64,000 nt of DNA from Epiperipatus broadwayi (GCA_028023455.1 JAQFVV010006256.1:1-64000), one strand, 5' to 3'; counted from the stretch's first letter, positions 1-13,490 are shown. Numbers and translations are program-made. Notes: generated from the sequence alone by a model not told the origin.

Positions 1-1539
1 ATGGTGCTGAGCTAGCTTGAATCCATTTAGTTTTCTCGTGCAAGATAAAATAAAAGAGAGTTGGTTGAAGAACAACATTGTATGCTTATGACTATTAGAC
101 CATGATTTCTGATGATTTTAAAATTACTTTAATACTTTTGTTTTTTACAATGAACAAAATTTTAATCACAAGATTAAAAGAAGATGATTAAGACAAAATT
201 TTCTGACACTGATGAAAAAATAGGAATCTTATAAAATAGTTATGTTTTCTATAATTTTTTTTTCAGTGGGTCACAAGTATTTAAGATAAAATTAGAGGGC
301 TCCTCTTCACCATTGCACTTATATGCTTGGACATATGAAGTTCACACATATACAATATGTGGATCTTAAAGAATCAACATAAATCGATTGGACTGATCAG
401 GTGAGAATTATTATTTCTATAGATCTCCCCTTTTTGTTAAAATTACGATTAATATTTACTAAATCTTTTTCTACTTTCTTTTTTTTTGTAGCAATGCCCA
501 GATTTTGTTTAATCTGGTCAGATTAGTTTATCAATACTTCAGTCTATTTTCAATTCTCCTCATATTAGCAATAGAAGAAATCTTTGAAGAGGACTATTAA
601 GCAATTGAAGCATTAATTAATAAAATATGAACCATTGCAAAATTAGTGTAAAAGGCGATTTATTAAATATTGAAATTATTATAGGGAAGATATGTCTCTG
701 AAGATTATTTGATTAATTGAAATGCTGATGATTAACTGATAAAATTGGGCATCATTGGTAAAAAAAAAGGTGTGAAAGGAGATGACTTAGTAAATTATAG
801 TATCCAAGTTCAGAGAACAAAATTGTGCTCAAATGATTTTGATTTATTACTATCAGACCTATTAGGACACACTAGTTTTAAAACATTAAGCACATGAAGA
901 ATTACAGAAGAAAATATTTAAAAAACAAACAAACACACAATATGTATATACTTTGGATGAAATAAAAAAAAGATTTCCTTAAGATATTAGTCTGTTTCTC
1001 AAAGAGGGGTAAAATACTTTCCATATACGACAGCAGACATTGGACGCCCAATTTTCAGTCGCATCTACAAATCCTAGGAGTGGCATTAAATAAGCTACGA
1101 ATGGAAAAAAAAGCCCAAATCATTATTTTTAAAATATGGAATTGTCATATTTCATAATATGTTGTGATTATGCCAAAAATTGCAAAAGATCTGAAATATA
1201 AATCTACTATTTTAGAAATACATTTTACTTTTAACTGTACGTCAAATGAGATCAGCAACAGAATTTAACCAATCAAAATCTTCGTTTTATGAACACATTC
1301 TATTTATTTAAAATACTCCCGCTGAATGAGTTTTAGCGAGCATAACAATTTATTTAATTAGTAAAATTTAAAGAAAAATTCTAAAAAGTTAAAATCTGCA
1401 CTTTTTACATAAAATAAAATATTAAAATAATAACATTTTACATTATAGAACATTTATATTTTTTTCTTCCAAATAAAATGTTTAGATGACAAATACAACT
1501 ATAAAAATTAGCTGTTCGGGATTGTTCAGCCACTTATCT

Positions 1540-1635
1540 GTCTCTTCACTATTTGCTAGATTAGTCGACCTTGTTCTTCGTAGACGCTGATAATTTGCTG
1601 GGTTTGGGTGAGAAACGAAACGGATAGTTTTGAAG
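1540..1635 (+). other. Weak candidate non-coding first exon with splice donor
   Basis: A small, less AT-rich patch ends in GAAG followed by GTATGA at 1636, a plausible 5' splice site. A CCAAT-like box (AACCAATCA) lies near 1268. The layout would fit a promoter, a short non-coding exon and a long intron covering the rest of the window, but no reading frame, TATA box or matching acceptor supports it. This is inference from composition and one donor-like site. It could equally be chance. Confidence 0.15.
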
Positions 1636-4217
1636 GTATGAATTTATTTTAGACACCTCTATTAAAAAATAATTATTCCTGTGTAATTTCAATTGTTTGT
1701 TTTCTTTACGTTCGTCTGGATAAAAACGTCGGTACCTTTGCCGTATACTTATTAGTGGCCTATATTTAAAATGTGCAGTATTTATTTGATTTACATTACG
1801 TTTGCGAATATAAATAAATAAATTATTTTCAAAAATATTACTTTCTATTTTGAATTTTGTTTATTGCCTTATTTATATAAAGAATTAAAGATTTATATAA
1901 TGATTGTTAAAACAGTAGTGATACTAATTTTTATTTTTGCTGGCCGCCATATTGTAAATTATTGACTGAATTTTCAAAGAAATTCAATTACAAAATAAAA
2001 ATAATGAAGATGAACTTATTTTGATTGCCAAGTCATTAATAAATTATTAGGTTCTTCGTTATAATTTTGTTAGAAGTTTAATATTTGAATTAAAGATAGG
2101 ACTTCAAAATTACCGGAAGATAAGGAATTTTTAATATGATACCCACCCGTTAACCAAATAACGAACGTTATCAGTTATAAATTTTATCATCAAGTAAACA
2201 TTCATTAAAACTCATTACTAATGTTTTACTGCATTTGAAAAATTATGATTTAGATTATTACATGGATTGAAAGTTATAATAAATATAACCAGTCGTTTTT
2301 ATATTATTATAAAGCCAAAGTTATTAAGGGGGAGTGGTCGCTTTTTTTTCTTTTCCCGAAACCTAGATTGCAATTATCTTATAAGTTGATATATGCTTAA
2401 TTGTAAGACTTTAAAATAATTGCCGCTAATAATAAAAAAAGCAAAATCAATTGTGGGAAAGATGTTCCGGAATAATTAGCATTATAATCAAATTTGGAGC
2501 CTTTGAAACTCTGTTCATATATTTATTTAAATCTCGGCAGTAATCGTAATGAAAAAAATTTTTTTTTAGTCATTTTCGTAAAACTAATTATCACTATCGT
2601 AATCTTTATTGATCAGAAAACTTTTAGACCTAATGATATATATGTTATATAAGTTTCAAGAAAAAAAATACTTTATTTACTTTAAAAGATAGCATTTATG
2701 TAAAAGTTAATAGGTCTTACCCAAAAGTAATGAGAATTATGCTGACAAATTTGGTTTGTCTAGTAAAATAAATGTTCATTTAAACTCTAAACAACTCTTA
2801 AATGACTAAATCATTTATATTTCCTATTACAAATATATGATAAAAACTAATACAATTTAATGATTTGACATTTGCTTGCATCGTTTTTTCCTCTTATTAA
2901 GTACTGAGACAGTGAAATCTTTCCAATCATTTATTAAGAGATGAGAGATTTTAGTAAATAATTATGCAAATTTATATCTTAAATGGAACATTTTAAGACA
3001 GACATTGAACTTTTTTAAAAATTTGTTTTCCTATAAAACTATACTATGATGTTTTGTAGATCATTGCAGAATCATTTTTAAATCTATTACATTATGATAA
3101 AATTTACTGAAATCAGAATCTATTGTGACTGGAATTAGTATAGGGGTGGTGGAACAGCAAACTAGCTCAAGATTATTGCAGTTCCCTGTCATTTTCAATG
3201 CTCAAACTTCTTATGAACAATAAATCAGTTGATTATTTATTTTATTGGAATTATTGAACAAGATTTTAATAATTATTATCCATTAAAAAGTTGTCTTTTC
3301 ATGTTTTCTTTATAATAAATAATTATTACTTATCTTTCATTTAATTTAAAAATTGCATATATATATCCACCAATTTTTTACTGATAGTCTATATAATCTT
3401 GTTACATCTAGAATTTGTTTTAGCAGAATTATCATCATCATTTTTGACTTATTATCTTGATGTTCTTATAATAATTATTACTGATCAGTATACATAAATT
3501 TTTTACAAATCATATTTTATGAAATTTTAAAATTGTCCTACATATTTTATTTTGCATATTTTTTTGAAATAACTATCTACTTATTCAAGCTAACAAATAT
3601 ACCCAAGATCTTATTACTAACAGTTAAAAAAGATCAAGTTTATAATAGGGAGGCTTTAATTTATAACAGTTAGACTTGCAATGTTTATTACTTGAATAAA
3701 ATATTTGTCCATTATAATATCTAGTTGATATCAACATTAAATTTGATTGAATGCCAATTACAGAATATTTCTTTACAAGAACATAGCACAGACAACAATA
3801 GATTATACATAGAATATCTTTTCTAGAATGGGTTTTAGTTTAATTTCTCTTTTGACACATTAAAGTGGGAATACAATTTCACTGAAAGGAAAGAGAGAGC
3901 AGTTTTTTTTTAAAAAAAAACAAACAAACAAACAAACCAACTATTATTAACTGTTTATATGGTCTGCAATAAATTGAGTTTTATCAGCTGGATAACCATG
4001 CCAGACTGAATTGATGGAATACTAGAAATATCCATGATAAAAACATTTTTTTACTGTCATTTAAGCCACTTAAATGTATTAAAAAATAATTTTAAAATCA
4101 ATAATGGATTATTTTGAATTTGTTTACAAATATATTCTTGTGTCATTTAATTTTTATTGAATTTTCATGCTGGATCAACTCTAGATAAAAAATAAATAAA
4201 TTAGTTTGCTTTTCATA

Positions 4218-4246
4218 TAGTGTAGTATAGCTGCTATGCTACACTA
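4218..4246. repeat. Short hairpin (29 bp inverted repeat)
   Basis: TAGTGTAG and CTACACTA face each other around a TATAGC-TG-CTATG centre, giving a nearly perfect 13-bp stem. It is not followed by a T-run typical of a terminator, and no neighbouring gene suggests a role. It may be a relic of a small inverted-repeat element. Confidence 0.5.
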
Positions 4247-5110
4247 ATTTTTACAATTAAATTTTTATAATTAAATAAATATTAATTTGACTTTCTATTT
4301 TTGTTAAACTTTTTTAAACTAACACCTTTATGAATATGGTAATTTATATATTCTGGCAAACAAAAAACAGCCTGTGAAACTTTTTATATACAAACTCGAT
4401 TACAGTATTATTCTTTTTCTAAATACAACCTCCAGTGATTCCTTGAACTAATTTGACTGATGATATGTGATACAGAGATTACTACCATAAATTTTTGAAA
4501 GATAATTGCAGATCTGATTAAGAATTTAAATAAAGACAGTTTTTTCTATTTTGATCTAATACAATCACTTTGGAATTAATACACATTCATATGATAAGAT
4601 AGTAATCTATTTGTATCCTGATATTCACATTTTTATTATACTTTCTTGTTAAATTTTTCTTGAGATTTTGAGGTTGAGGCCATCTAAAAATGACTTTTAT
4701 ATTAAATATAAATAATGTGTTACCTAGATTTCTATATTTACTTTAATGACATTTTAATATTGTATTTTCTTTTTGAATTTTTGGTTACAAATACTGAAGG
4801 AATAAGCAAATTTCCAGTCCAATACTGTATTTATTGATTAATTAGTTTAACTGCCAGATATCATCCTACATTTTAAATTAGTCCTGTCATCTCTAAGTGT
4901 TTTTAATCTTCTACTCATCTTAAAAACTTGTAATAATTTTCATCATTAAGATCAATTTTTTTCTTCTAATTATTTGTTTCATAATCTCTAATTGTTCTAG
5001 TATCTTTAATAATTTTTTCCCCTAATCTATTTCCTTTTTCTCTTCTTATTTTTTTAAAAGATTGTTTTTTTTTTTTTTTAAAATATTTCACCATTGATCT
5101 TCCCATCCAT

Positions 5111-5122
5111 CCCCCCCCCCCC
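5111..5122. repeat. Poly(C) tract
   Basis: Twelve consecutive C residues followed by GCCCGC stand out in the AT-rich surroundings. Simple-sequence tract with no associated gene. Confidence 0.9.
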
Positions 5123-5717
5123 GCCCGCTCTAAATCAACACCTCTCCAACTTCATTTTTTTATTCCCGAGTTTTCTTAATATTTCACATTTCTATTCTAT
5201 ATATTAAACTCAACAAAGGTCTAACATGCTTCTCTTTAGATCAAATTTCAATATTGACTGAATAATTTATTATCCTTTATTAAAACACCATTTAGTCATA
5301 GAAAGTTTTGTTTCCATCTCAATTAAACAAGTCCAAATATTAAAAGCTATAATCTGCACTGTAACTTTACCTGTTTTATATTTTATTTTCTTCAAAACTC
5401 TCTAAAAATTCTGTCAATATTGCATAACTCATCTTTACTGTCTTCAAATATAGCTACATCATCAGCAGATCTGATGCGATGAATATCTGTCCCTATTGTA
5501 ATTCCATTCTTACCAATACAATATTCATTTAATAACTGTAAAAAAGCAGGAGAAAGACATCATTTCCATAGTACATTTCCCCCATTATTATAACTTTAAA
5601 ATAACTTATTAGTCTTATCCTTCCATTCTACTTTTTTATTATGTCCAACAGTATAAAGCAATTCACTCTATCATATTTCTTGGTTTTTCTTCATAAACCT
5701 TTCACCAATTGCTCTTG

Positions 5718-6830
5718 TCACAGTAATTGCATTTCCCCCTTTATCTTTTTAAAATCCAATGACTCTTCGTTAGGAGGAACGTTGGCCACTATCCTAGCCT
5801 GCAGCTGACCAAGAAAGGGACAATGGAAGAATAGATATTGCAGGGTTTCATTGCCGGTCTTGCATAGGCTGCACAGCAGCTCCAGCTTCTGGAAGCCTCT
5901 CCTCCACACTAAAAAATAGTTAGTGGGGAGAGAGGCAAGGCTGGCTATATTTTAGAACAAAATCAATATATTTGGATTCATAAGCCCAAAGTCTTGACCT
6001 TTTAATAATTAGCCTGCTGCAGAGATTTAATTGAATTGGGATTTTGTCTTGTTTGGGGTATATGAGCCTGTAGACATCCTAATAGTTGCTTTTAGTCTCT
6101 AGGGTTTGCCTGGTAATGGGAAATAGTTTGGTTATGTGTTCTCTTAAATCTTTGATCCATTTGCTTGGAAGTGGTGGCGGGGTCTCAGTGGGTTCAAAGG
6201 TGAACCATGTTTGATCTTTCACTAGATTGAAATGGATTGCACTTAAGACACCGATTGCTTTTTGGGCGTAGAATAATATGTGTAGCATGTGTAATCCAAG
6301 TCCATTCAGTTCTCGAGGCTTCTGTGCTTTGGATAAACCGATGGCTACACATTTGCCATTCCAGATCAGTTGGGACTAGATCGATTTGATTTTATTCTGA
6401 AAGGACTGGTTGGCTTTATGATCGGAGGTAGTAATTGATGCATGGAAATACCATCATGTTCAGTAGTGCCACTTTGCCAGGGAGTGATAAGGAGATCAGG
6501 CTAGGGATCTGACCACCTTTGTAGTTTTTTCCAGGATGGATTGTTGTATTTCTTTTCTGATTGTCATCTCGGACAATGCTATCGGGAATCCAAGGAAGTT
6601 TTGTGGCTTGGCCTTGTAGATCGAGGGTACAACAATGCCTTTGTTGATCCTGCAAATGGATGATTTGGAGAGGTTTATACCGAGATTGAACTTTGCAGCA
6701 TACCTATCTAAGATTTGATGGAGCCTTGGTAAGTACTTCTGGGACGGGAGGAAGACGGTAACATCATCAACATATGATATATGATGAACCTCCTCTCTAA
6801 GTGCAGACTTTTCACCCCAGTTCATGTTCC
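5718..6830 (-). pseudogene. Decayed Tx1/L1-like LINE ORF2 fragment (RT to C-terminal zinc finger)
   Basis: Three minus-strand reading-frame pieces, broken by stops and frameshifts, follow the order of a non-LTR retrotransposon ORF2. The first (6825-6496) holds the reverse transcriptase catalytic box as YVDD (6763-6774) in the context HISYVDDVTVFL, then a KS-type downstream motif and NFLGFPI. The next (6288-6079) matches the linker region of the 19-28 kb LINEs. The last (5909-5718) has a CX2C...HC zinc-finger relic (CSLCKTGNETLQYLFFHC) whose expected His is Tyr. The 5' part of the element, including the endonuclease and RT motifs A-B, is missing. It is less AT-rich and more diverged than the 18-33 kb copies, so it is a separate, older family member. 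It cannot encode active protein. Confidence 0.8.
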
Positions 6831-7078
6831 TAATGTGTTTATAAATTCAATGTAACGTTAATGGATTTCATGAATAAATTCGTTTTTTCTTAATAAAAAA
6901 AAAAACAAAAACGTTTAATCTATTTGAAATCTTGTTACTATATGGGAAATAAAACTAACTGTTGTAAAATCTTTTATCTTTCATGGAATTAGGTCTTTTA
7001 AAATTTACTGTTTTTTTTCAATCATAAATTGTATTATGATTACTATAATAGTAGTTACAAATTTTCTCAAACCCATTT

Positions 7079-7208
7079 CTTCACAGAGACAAAACTCTTC
7101 ATATTAACACCATTCAGGCAAGCCAGAGTAATCAATGGATGCATCCATTGATTATTCTGGCTTGCACTAAGTGGTGCTACTGTATGGAGAGTTTTACCTC
7201 TGTGAAAA
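7079..7208. repeat. Palindromic fragment of hammerhead-B repeat family
   Basis: TTCACAGAG...AAAACTCTTCATA...GCCAGAGTAATCAATGGATG is followed at once by its reverse complement with mismatches, ending in CTCTGTGAA. The sequence matches the tail of the repeats at 8.64-8.90 and 35.34-35.72 kb (ATCCATTGATTACTCTAGCTTGC). The hammerhead-like part itself is absent from this copy. It is a two-armed, centre-to-centre inverted fragment. Confidence 0.7.
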
Positions 7209-7836
7209 ACAGCTTGTGTAAGCATAAAGAATAGTGATCACGTGATGTTTGATGGTTTAAATCCATTTCTTCATAGAATTCATGCATGAAAGAAGATTCA
7301 TTGTATATATTTTTTTATGTATTGTCGATCCAATTTTAAAAGAAAAAAGATGAATAAACATTTTTAGTTAATAAAGATTATATAAACTTTAAGATTGTTA
7401 TAAAAAAATTTACTTGTTTTATTACCATCTTTTCAATGCCGTTACTTTTCTTTACTCTTAGCTTTTCATTTGTATCTTAAATCATTTCTTCATTCCTATC
7501 ACTGATTTTTTCCATGCACATTGTTTTAGTCTACCGTAATTTAAGTTAAGTCTATATTTTTTAAAAAAAAAAGCAATAAAAAAATTCTGTATTTATCTAT
7601 GTTCTAACTATTTTCTCCTAGATTTATCACTTTTAGATCTCAGTTCACTACTATACCCTTATATATATATATATACTGTATTTTTAGCTTTTATCATAAT
7701 TCATATTTTTCAATGTTTTTACCATTTTATTCATCATCTGAAATTTTTTACAATTTTTATCTTTTATACAAATTTTTTTTATTAATTAGCCTACTGTTCT
7801 ATGTTGGTTTTTTTTATTCAATAGCTCTAATCTTTT

Positions 7837-7841
<5 letters not shown>

Positions 7842-7867
<26 letters not shown>

Positions 7868-7868
7868 A
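7842..7868. repeat. (TG)n microsatellite
   Basis: An uninterrupted TG dinucleotide run of about 13 units. Simple repeat with no associated gene. Confidence 0.95.
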
Positions 7869-8639
7869 TGTTCTGTTAATTTATCAATTGCTTTTTTTTT
7901 ACTCTCATTTCCTTTTATTTTTTAAAAGAGAGATTTGATTTCATCACTATCAGAATCTTATTTTCAAGACATACATATTCTTCTATTACTATTTGTAAGC
8001 CCATTTTGAATCAAAGCTTGTAATTTTTTGTTATTTGAAGCAAATCTTGTGATTTTTAAACAATATACTGTATATATATTCTTTATACTATTTTCTCTAT
8101 AATATTTTTTCATCTTCTTTATTTTTACTCCAGTCTATAGTCTTCTTTAATTATGATAGCATTTCTTTTTAATCAGTTATTCAATTTTTTTAATTCATAT
8201 TTTATACAGTATCATTATTATTCAGGTTGTATTATTAATTAATGACAAGATTTCTTGGGAATGCTTTCAGTCTTAGCAGTATCAATCTATAATATTTCTA
8301 TAGTGCAATTTTACACTACATCATTCTCACAAGATAGTCCCAACTTTGATGAGACTCATGTAATGGAAAATTACACTACAGAAATATTCATTTAATCTCT
8401 AATCTAATGAATGACTAATAAAAATTATTAGTATCAATTTATCATTTACTGGTATGCGAATGTTCTTTCATTTAAAACAATTGTCTATTTTTACCTCCTG
8501 GATGCAAAAAACTTTTATACTGTACATTTTTTTATTCTTTTTTTTTTTTACAGTCAATCCATCATAATTCATATAGTTATATGATATCTAGCAATTTTTT
8601 CTTTTCTGAAATAATAGTAGCAAATTTCATACAGTAGCA

Positions 8640-8885
8640 TCACCAAATATAAGTCCTAATAATCAAGGGATGCAAGGAAGCTCCTCACTGATGAAAGTCA
8701 CAAGCTAGAAACTAGTCTGTGTATATTGGATGAGTAGGCATTAGATAGGGATTTTATGTACAAACCTTGCATACATTGATTACTAAGGCTTGCATTTCAT
8801 GGCACTACTGTATGAAGAGTTTGCTATTGTTATTAACAGCCTGTGTAAACATGAAGTGATGATCACATGATGTTTTGATGGTTTT
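8640..8885 (+). mobile_element. Hammerhead-B family repeat, single copy
   Basis: The segment carries, in order, a hammerhead-like core (see 8673-8729), then GGATGAGTAGGCATTAGAT, a GGGATTTTATG block, a diverged TACATTGATTACT block, GGCACTACTGTATGAAGAGT and AACAGCCTGTGTAAACATG. The same blocks in the same order occur in the inverted pair at 35.34-35.72 kb and, in part, at 7.1 and 59.2 kb. It has no coding capacity. It is best described as a small non-autonomous repeat of about 250 bp; the ends were judged by eye from homology. Confidence 0.65.
8673..8729 (+). ncRNA. Degenerate hammerhead-like core (family B)
   Basis: The core CTGATGA (8688-8694), a short AGU/GCU stem II, GAAAC and a cleavable GUC triplet are all in hammerhead order. 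Stem I pairs poorly here (TCCTCA against TGTGTA), whereas the 35.5-kb relatives pair well (TCCTCA against TGGGGA). An alternative hairpin around CTAGAAACTAG competes with the fold. It is probably inactive, and the family assignment rests on the better copies. Confidence 0.4.
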
Positions 8886-9156
8886 CTTTTCTGATAATGT
8901 ACCCTCTTTATAGATCTGCTCATGATCCTGACATTCATGTATTTATTTCTAGTATATTTTAATTCTAATGGCTTTAGAGATTCATCTTGGATTGATATAG
9001 TTAATTCTGGGAATCTATATCTCAGTGCTGGAATTATTTCTATTTGCTTTCTCCAGCTCTCGACTGTATTTTTTAGTCTATCTTTACATCAAAAATCCAG
9101 TGACTTTTTTAAACAATTATTATTCCACCTCCCATTTATAAGTTTAATGTTCTTAA

Positions 9157-10671
9157 AGGTAATCATCTGAAATCCGGGCACGGCCGCCTGATGGCGTTGT
9201 TTGTGTCAAAACACATAAAAATGCCGTTTCTGCCGGCCTTACGGCTAATACATTTATATTGTAGTATCCCATTGCAGGCCACTTTACATGACATTGCACA
9301 AAAATATTATGGCCTGTTTTGTGCTTTGAAACTATTTACGCATATTTGTTCTATTCATAGTTGATTACCGTATCGCTTGAAGGTGTTTTAATTTCAAGTC
9401 TGTACAATTTTTTAAATCTCCATAATAGAGTAATGTCATTTATATTTAAATAATGTTGTTAATTACTAATAATTGTCATATGGTCCCCACCCTTCCCCAA
9501 AAAAATGTTAATATGTAAAAAATTGGCAAAGGGTATGTTCGAACACGCTTTGACAAAGCTCACGCGCTAAGTCACGTTTCAGCGTGGAGGTCTGAGAAGA
9601 ACATGCAATTTTTAAACTTTTCAGAATTGCTGAGTACTGAAAGTGAGGGAGACTGTGTTCTTTTTTCAGGCGCATAATGTCCTCCCAAATACCAGACTGT
9701 TTTTATTCCAGCAATAAAAAAATAAGTTCAAAAAGTCCAAAGTTTGTGTACTTTTTTTTATTTCATTAGAAATTGACAAGTATTTGGATTATCTTTTTTC
9801 AGCGGGGTTAAAATAAATGGCTATTTTTGTTGACTTTTTGTTAATAATAATAAAATATCAAAGCCTCCCCAAAAGCCGTTTATTGATTGAATAAGAAGAA
9901 AAAAAATTTGGTCAACAAAAAAAAAAAAAAAAAGGTAGAAAAAATTCAGAACAATTCCCAAATAATTGCATTATATTTTTTCAGCAACGTTAAAACAAGT
10001 GAGGTTAAAATAAAGTACTATTTTTTTTGGCTTACTTTTTGTTAATAATAACAGCACAAAAGCTCCCCAAAAAGCTGTTTATTGTAGAAGCCAAAAAAAA
10101 AAAAGGCTAAGTCAAACGAAATATAAATAAAAGTGAAAAAAAGTTATTTAAAAAAAAGAAAAATTATTGACTTTTTGTCACAATTATTGATCCAAGAGTG
10201 GGGGTTTCAATACAATTTTTTAACCCCCAATAACACAAAAGTTACTTTTGATTTAATAACAATAAGAAAAACAATTTAATCAACCAAAAAAACAAAACAA
10301 AGGTAGAACAAAGTCGAAACAAGTCCCAAATAATTGTATCATTATATTTGTTCAGAGGGGTTAAAACAAGTTTTTTGGTCGTAAAACAGCCCAAAGTTTT
10401 AAAATTCAGAAAAATAAACACAATTAAATTATCAAAATTTGTTGAATAAAGAAAAATGTCTGGCTAAAAAAAAAAAACATCGAAAATGAATATAAAAATT
10501 TGTTTAATAAAAAAGAAATCATGTTATAAATGAAATAAAAATTTGTTTATTCCAAAAAAAAAAAATCATGTTCTATAAAAAAAAGTTGCGGCGGCCCGGT
10601 AACGTTACATTTGATTGATTTTGTATAGCATCAACGCCCAAGCAGCCGTGCCGGATTTCAGATGATTACCT
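9157..10671. mobile_element. Non-autonomous DNA transposon with ~50-bp TIRs and 6-bp TSD
   Basis: The left end reads AGGTAATCATCTGAAATCCG and the right end is its reverse complement, with similarity continuing inwards for about 50 bp to the GGCGTTG block. The direct repeat TCTTAA flanks both ends (9151-9156 and 10672-10677). The interior has no transposase: it is T-rich on the left and has A-runs on the right. The 6-bp target duplication and 5'-AG terminus match what is known of Polinton/Maverick termini, but the TIRs are short, so superfamily assignment is only a suggestion. The internal block ATTGCACAAAAATATTATGG resembles one in the 50.95-52.06 kb element, suggesting relatedness. Confidence 0.8.
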
Positions 10672-10677
10672 TCTTAA

Positions 10678-11779
10678 AATCAGTTAAACACTTTTATTTA
10701 AACAAATAAAAAAGTCTATTATATTTGTACTTATTAATAAAAAAAAGAAATGTGTGGTAATGAGAAATATAAAAAAAAAGTATTTAAGATAAGAAAGAGA
10801 TAAAATTTAAATATATTTTACCTTATATATCTGTTAAAGATTACAAGTTATAAAATATACTGCTATTCAAAAAACAAACATCAAATAATCAAAAATATTA
10901 TACAGATTAAAAATGTTGATATATATTATTTGAAAATATATATATATTATGCATATAATGTTTAAAAGCTTTTACAGCAATTAAAATTTAAAAAAAAAAA
11001 AAGCTTGTTATTTTCTCCATATAAATAGAAAAATATAAAATTAAAACCATGTACTTATTAGGACTACTATAATTCAAATGGCTTATAATGTTATTATAAT
11101 TTTAAGAATTAAAAAAGAAATTAATAATGTTAATTAAAACTAGTGTTCCTTTTTTTCCCTCTCTATTTAAAATATATGTAAAATCTGAACCTATCTTTAT
11201 TTCTTAACAAGTTTCAAATAATTGGAAAAAAAAAGGCTTAATTTTTTTGTTTAAAGAGTATAAAATGCTAAACAGAAAAAACAAATTTATAATATACTGT
11301 ATATATATATAATCTTATGTTAAATAAAAACTTGGGAACCTATATAAAATCTAATAATATTTTCAGTTTAATGATTTACAAATATGTGTAATGAGTAACA
11401 TATACAAGTACTAAATTAAATATAGGGGATTTGAACTCAGACTTTCAAGCTTGAAAGTCTGAGTTCAAATCCTCTACATTTACAGTTAGGCTCCAAGTAT
11501 AAGAGTGCCTGGTATTTCAAATCTTAGTACTAAATTACTAAATATATATTATAATAATTATTTATAGTTTATTCATATAAAAATAAGACAAATATAATTT
11601 ATTTTTTTAGGTTTTTTTTAATAATTTTTTTATTCTATTGACATAATTTGATTTTTATTAAAATATATTTAATCCTGGTCTCTAGTTTTGGATTTACATG
11701 CTTTTTTGATCAGATATTTATGAAAATTTGTTTCTATAATTAAAGATATTTCCAGTACAGTCCACTTTCTAATCAAGAT
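10678..11779. other. AT-rich spacer with one long palindrome
   Basis: No coding sequence or recognised element. The only structure is the long palindrome listed at 11423-11476. A-runs and TA-rich tracts fill the rest. Confidence 0.6.
11423..11476. repeat. 54-bp near-perfect palindrome
   Basis: Two 27-base arms meet at an AAGCTT centre with one mismatch. Each arm contains GGATTTGAACTCAG. The right arm reads GAGTTCAAATCC, which resembles a Pol III B box (GWTCRANNC). A similar GGGATTTGAACTCAGAT occurs at 48.42 kb near the hammerhead pair. It may be a head-to-head remnant of a tRNA-derived repeat, or simply a cruciform-forming palindrome. Confidence 0.75.
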
Positions 11780-12009
11780 CAGCATTTCCCAAACTTTTCA
11801 TATGACAGAACACTTAACAAATCCTGAAATTTTATTGGAATACCATGGTTATTTAATAAGATAGATAGCTATTAATAATAAATAAATTAAGCAAGTCACT
11901 ATAGGAATTAAAAAAATAAAACAGTCTCAAATTGTAAATATGTAAAATAAAACACATTAAAATAGTAAAATAATCAAGAGTATCTATAGTAAAATTACAT
12001 TTTTAATCA

Positions 12010-12633
<624 letters not shown>

Positions 12634-12840
12634 TTGCTAAATACGCAGGACTTGTCAACTATGAAAGATTCATTAAAAATTCAATGAAATTTTATTCTAA
12701 ATTATTTGATGTGAAAAAAACCAATATCTAACTAGGAAGTTCAAAATGTCTCAATAGTGTTTCTCTTCTGGATAGTCAGCTCACTTTAATATGTAATAAT
12801 AGAGCAGTATATGTTCACTACCCATTTCATTATACAAAAT

Positions 12841-12894
12841 TTTTTTGATATTGTTTTGATATTAAGTAAATGTCAAGGCTAATTCAAAGGTATC

Positions 12895-12932
<38 letters not shown>

Positions 12933-13490
12933 ATATTTTTATGTTATATATATGTATAATAGTTTTCTATAAAAGTTAATTAAATGACATTGAATTTTAT
13001 ATATATTCACTTTTATGATTAAAGATACTTACTTTAATCATAAACTGTAAAATTTATATGTATAATATTAATTTTATTTTTGATTAAAAAATTGCATTAT
13101 TGATGAGACTTATTTTTTGGACAGACTTAAATTTAAATTTTGTGAAGTGTAATTTTAATGAATATATACATATTTCAAATACTATTATTCTGAAATTCAC
13201 AGATGATATTCAAACTTAATTTGGCCATTATGGTGCAGCAAAAGTATACACAAGTCTGCAGTCCCCACAAAAAATTAGACAAGTATATTTATTTGCATTC
13301 TATGTAAATACCTGTAATATATATATATTGATTCTCATCTGTATTTGGAATAGAAATTAAAAAGTTTGCAATACTATACTAAAATATTTAATCCCCAAAG
13401 AAATTGAAAATTAACAACTTAAAAATTAGCTTACTATATTTGATAAACATGTTTAGTGGTTATATTTGATCAAACATTTAATTAATATTT
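12841..13490 (+). repeat. Repeat R, complete copy with internal (TTA)n
   Basis: The left part (TTTTTTGATATTGTTTTGAT, AAGTAAATGT) matches 18527-18604, and the right part (AATAGTTTTCT, AAAGTTAATTAAATGACATT, GGCCATTATGG, ATTGAAAATTAACAACTTAA) matches 34121-34640 at high identity by eye. A (TTA)n tract sits between the halves at about 12896-12931. It has no coding capacity. This copy serves as the uninterrupted reference for the nest at 18.6-34.1 kb. Its outer limits are set by homology to the split copy. Confidence 0.75.
12896..12931. repeat. (TTA)n microsatellite inside repeat R
   Basis: About 12 TTA units between the two halves of repeat R. It is the uninterrupted counterpart of the tract that hosts the LINE nest at 18.6-34.1 kb. 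Confidence 0.95.

Larger units (their letters stand above)
1..5690. other. AT-rich non-coding DNA, no gene recognised
   Basis: Long AT-rich stretch with homopolymer runs and no open reading frame resembling a protein. No transposase, reverse transcriptase or RNA gene is visible on either strand. The 1.2-1.65 kb part is slightly richer in G and C and is annotated separately as a weak candidate promoter and exon. A short hairpin and a poly(C) tract are also listed separately. I see nothing else to annotate. Confidence 0.6.

Noticed and set aside
681-740. CTGAAGA...GAAATGCTGATGA as a hammerhead candidate
   Set aside because: Stem I cannot be formed and stem II pairing is negligible; in AT-rich DNA such short motifs arise by chance.
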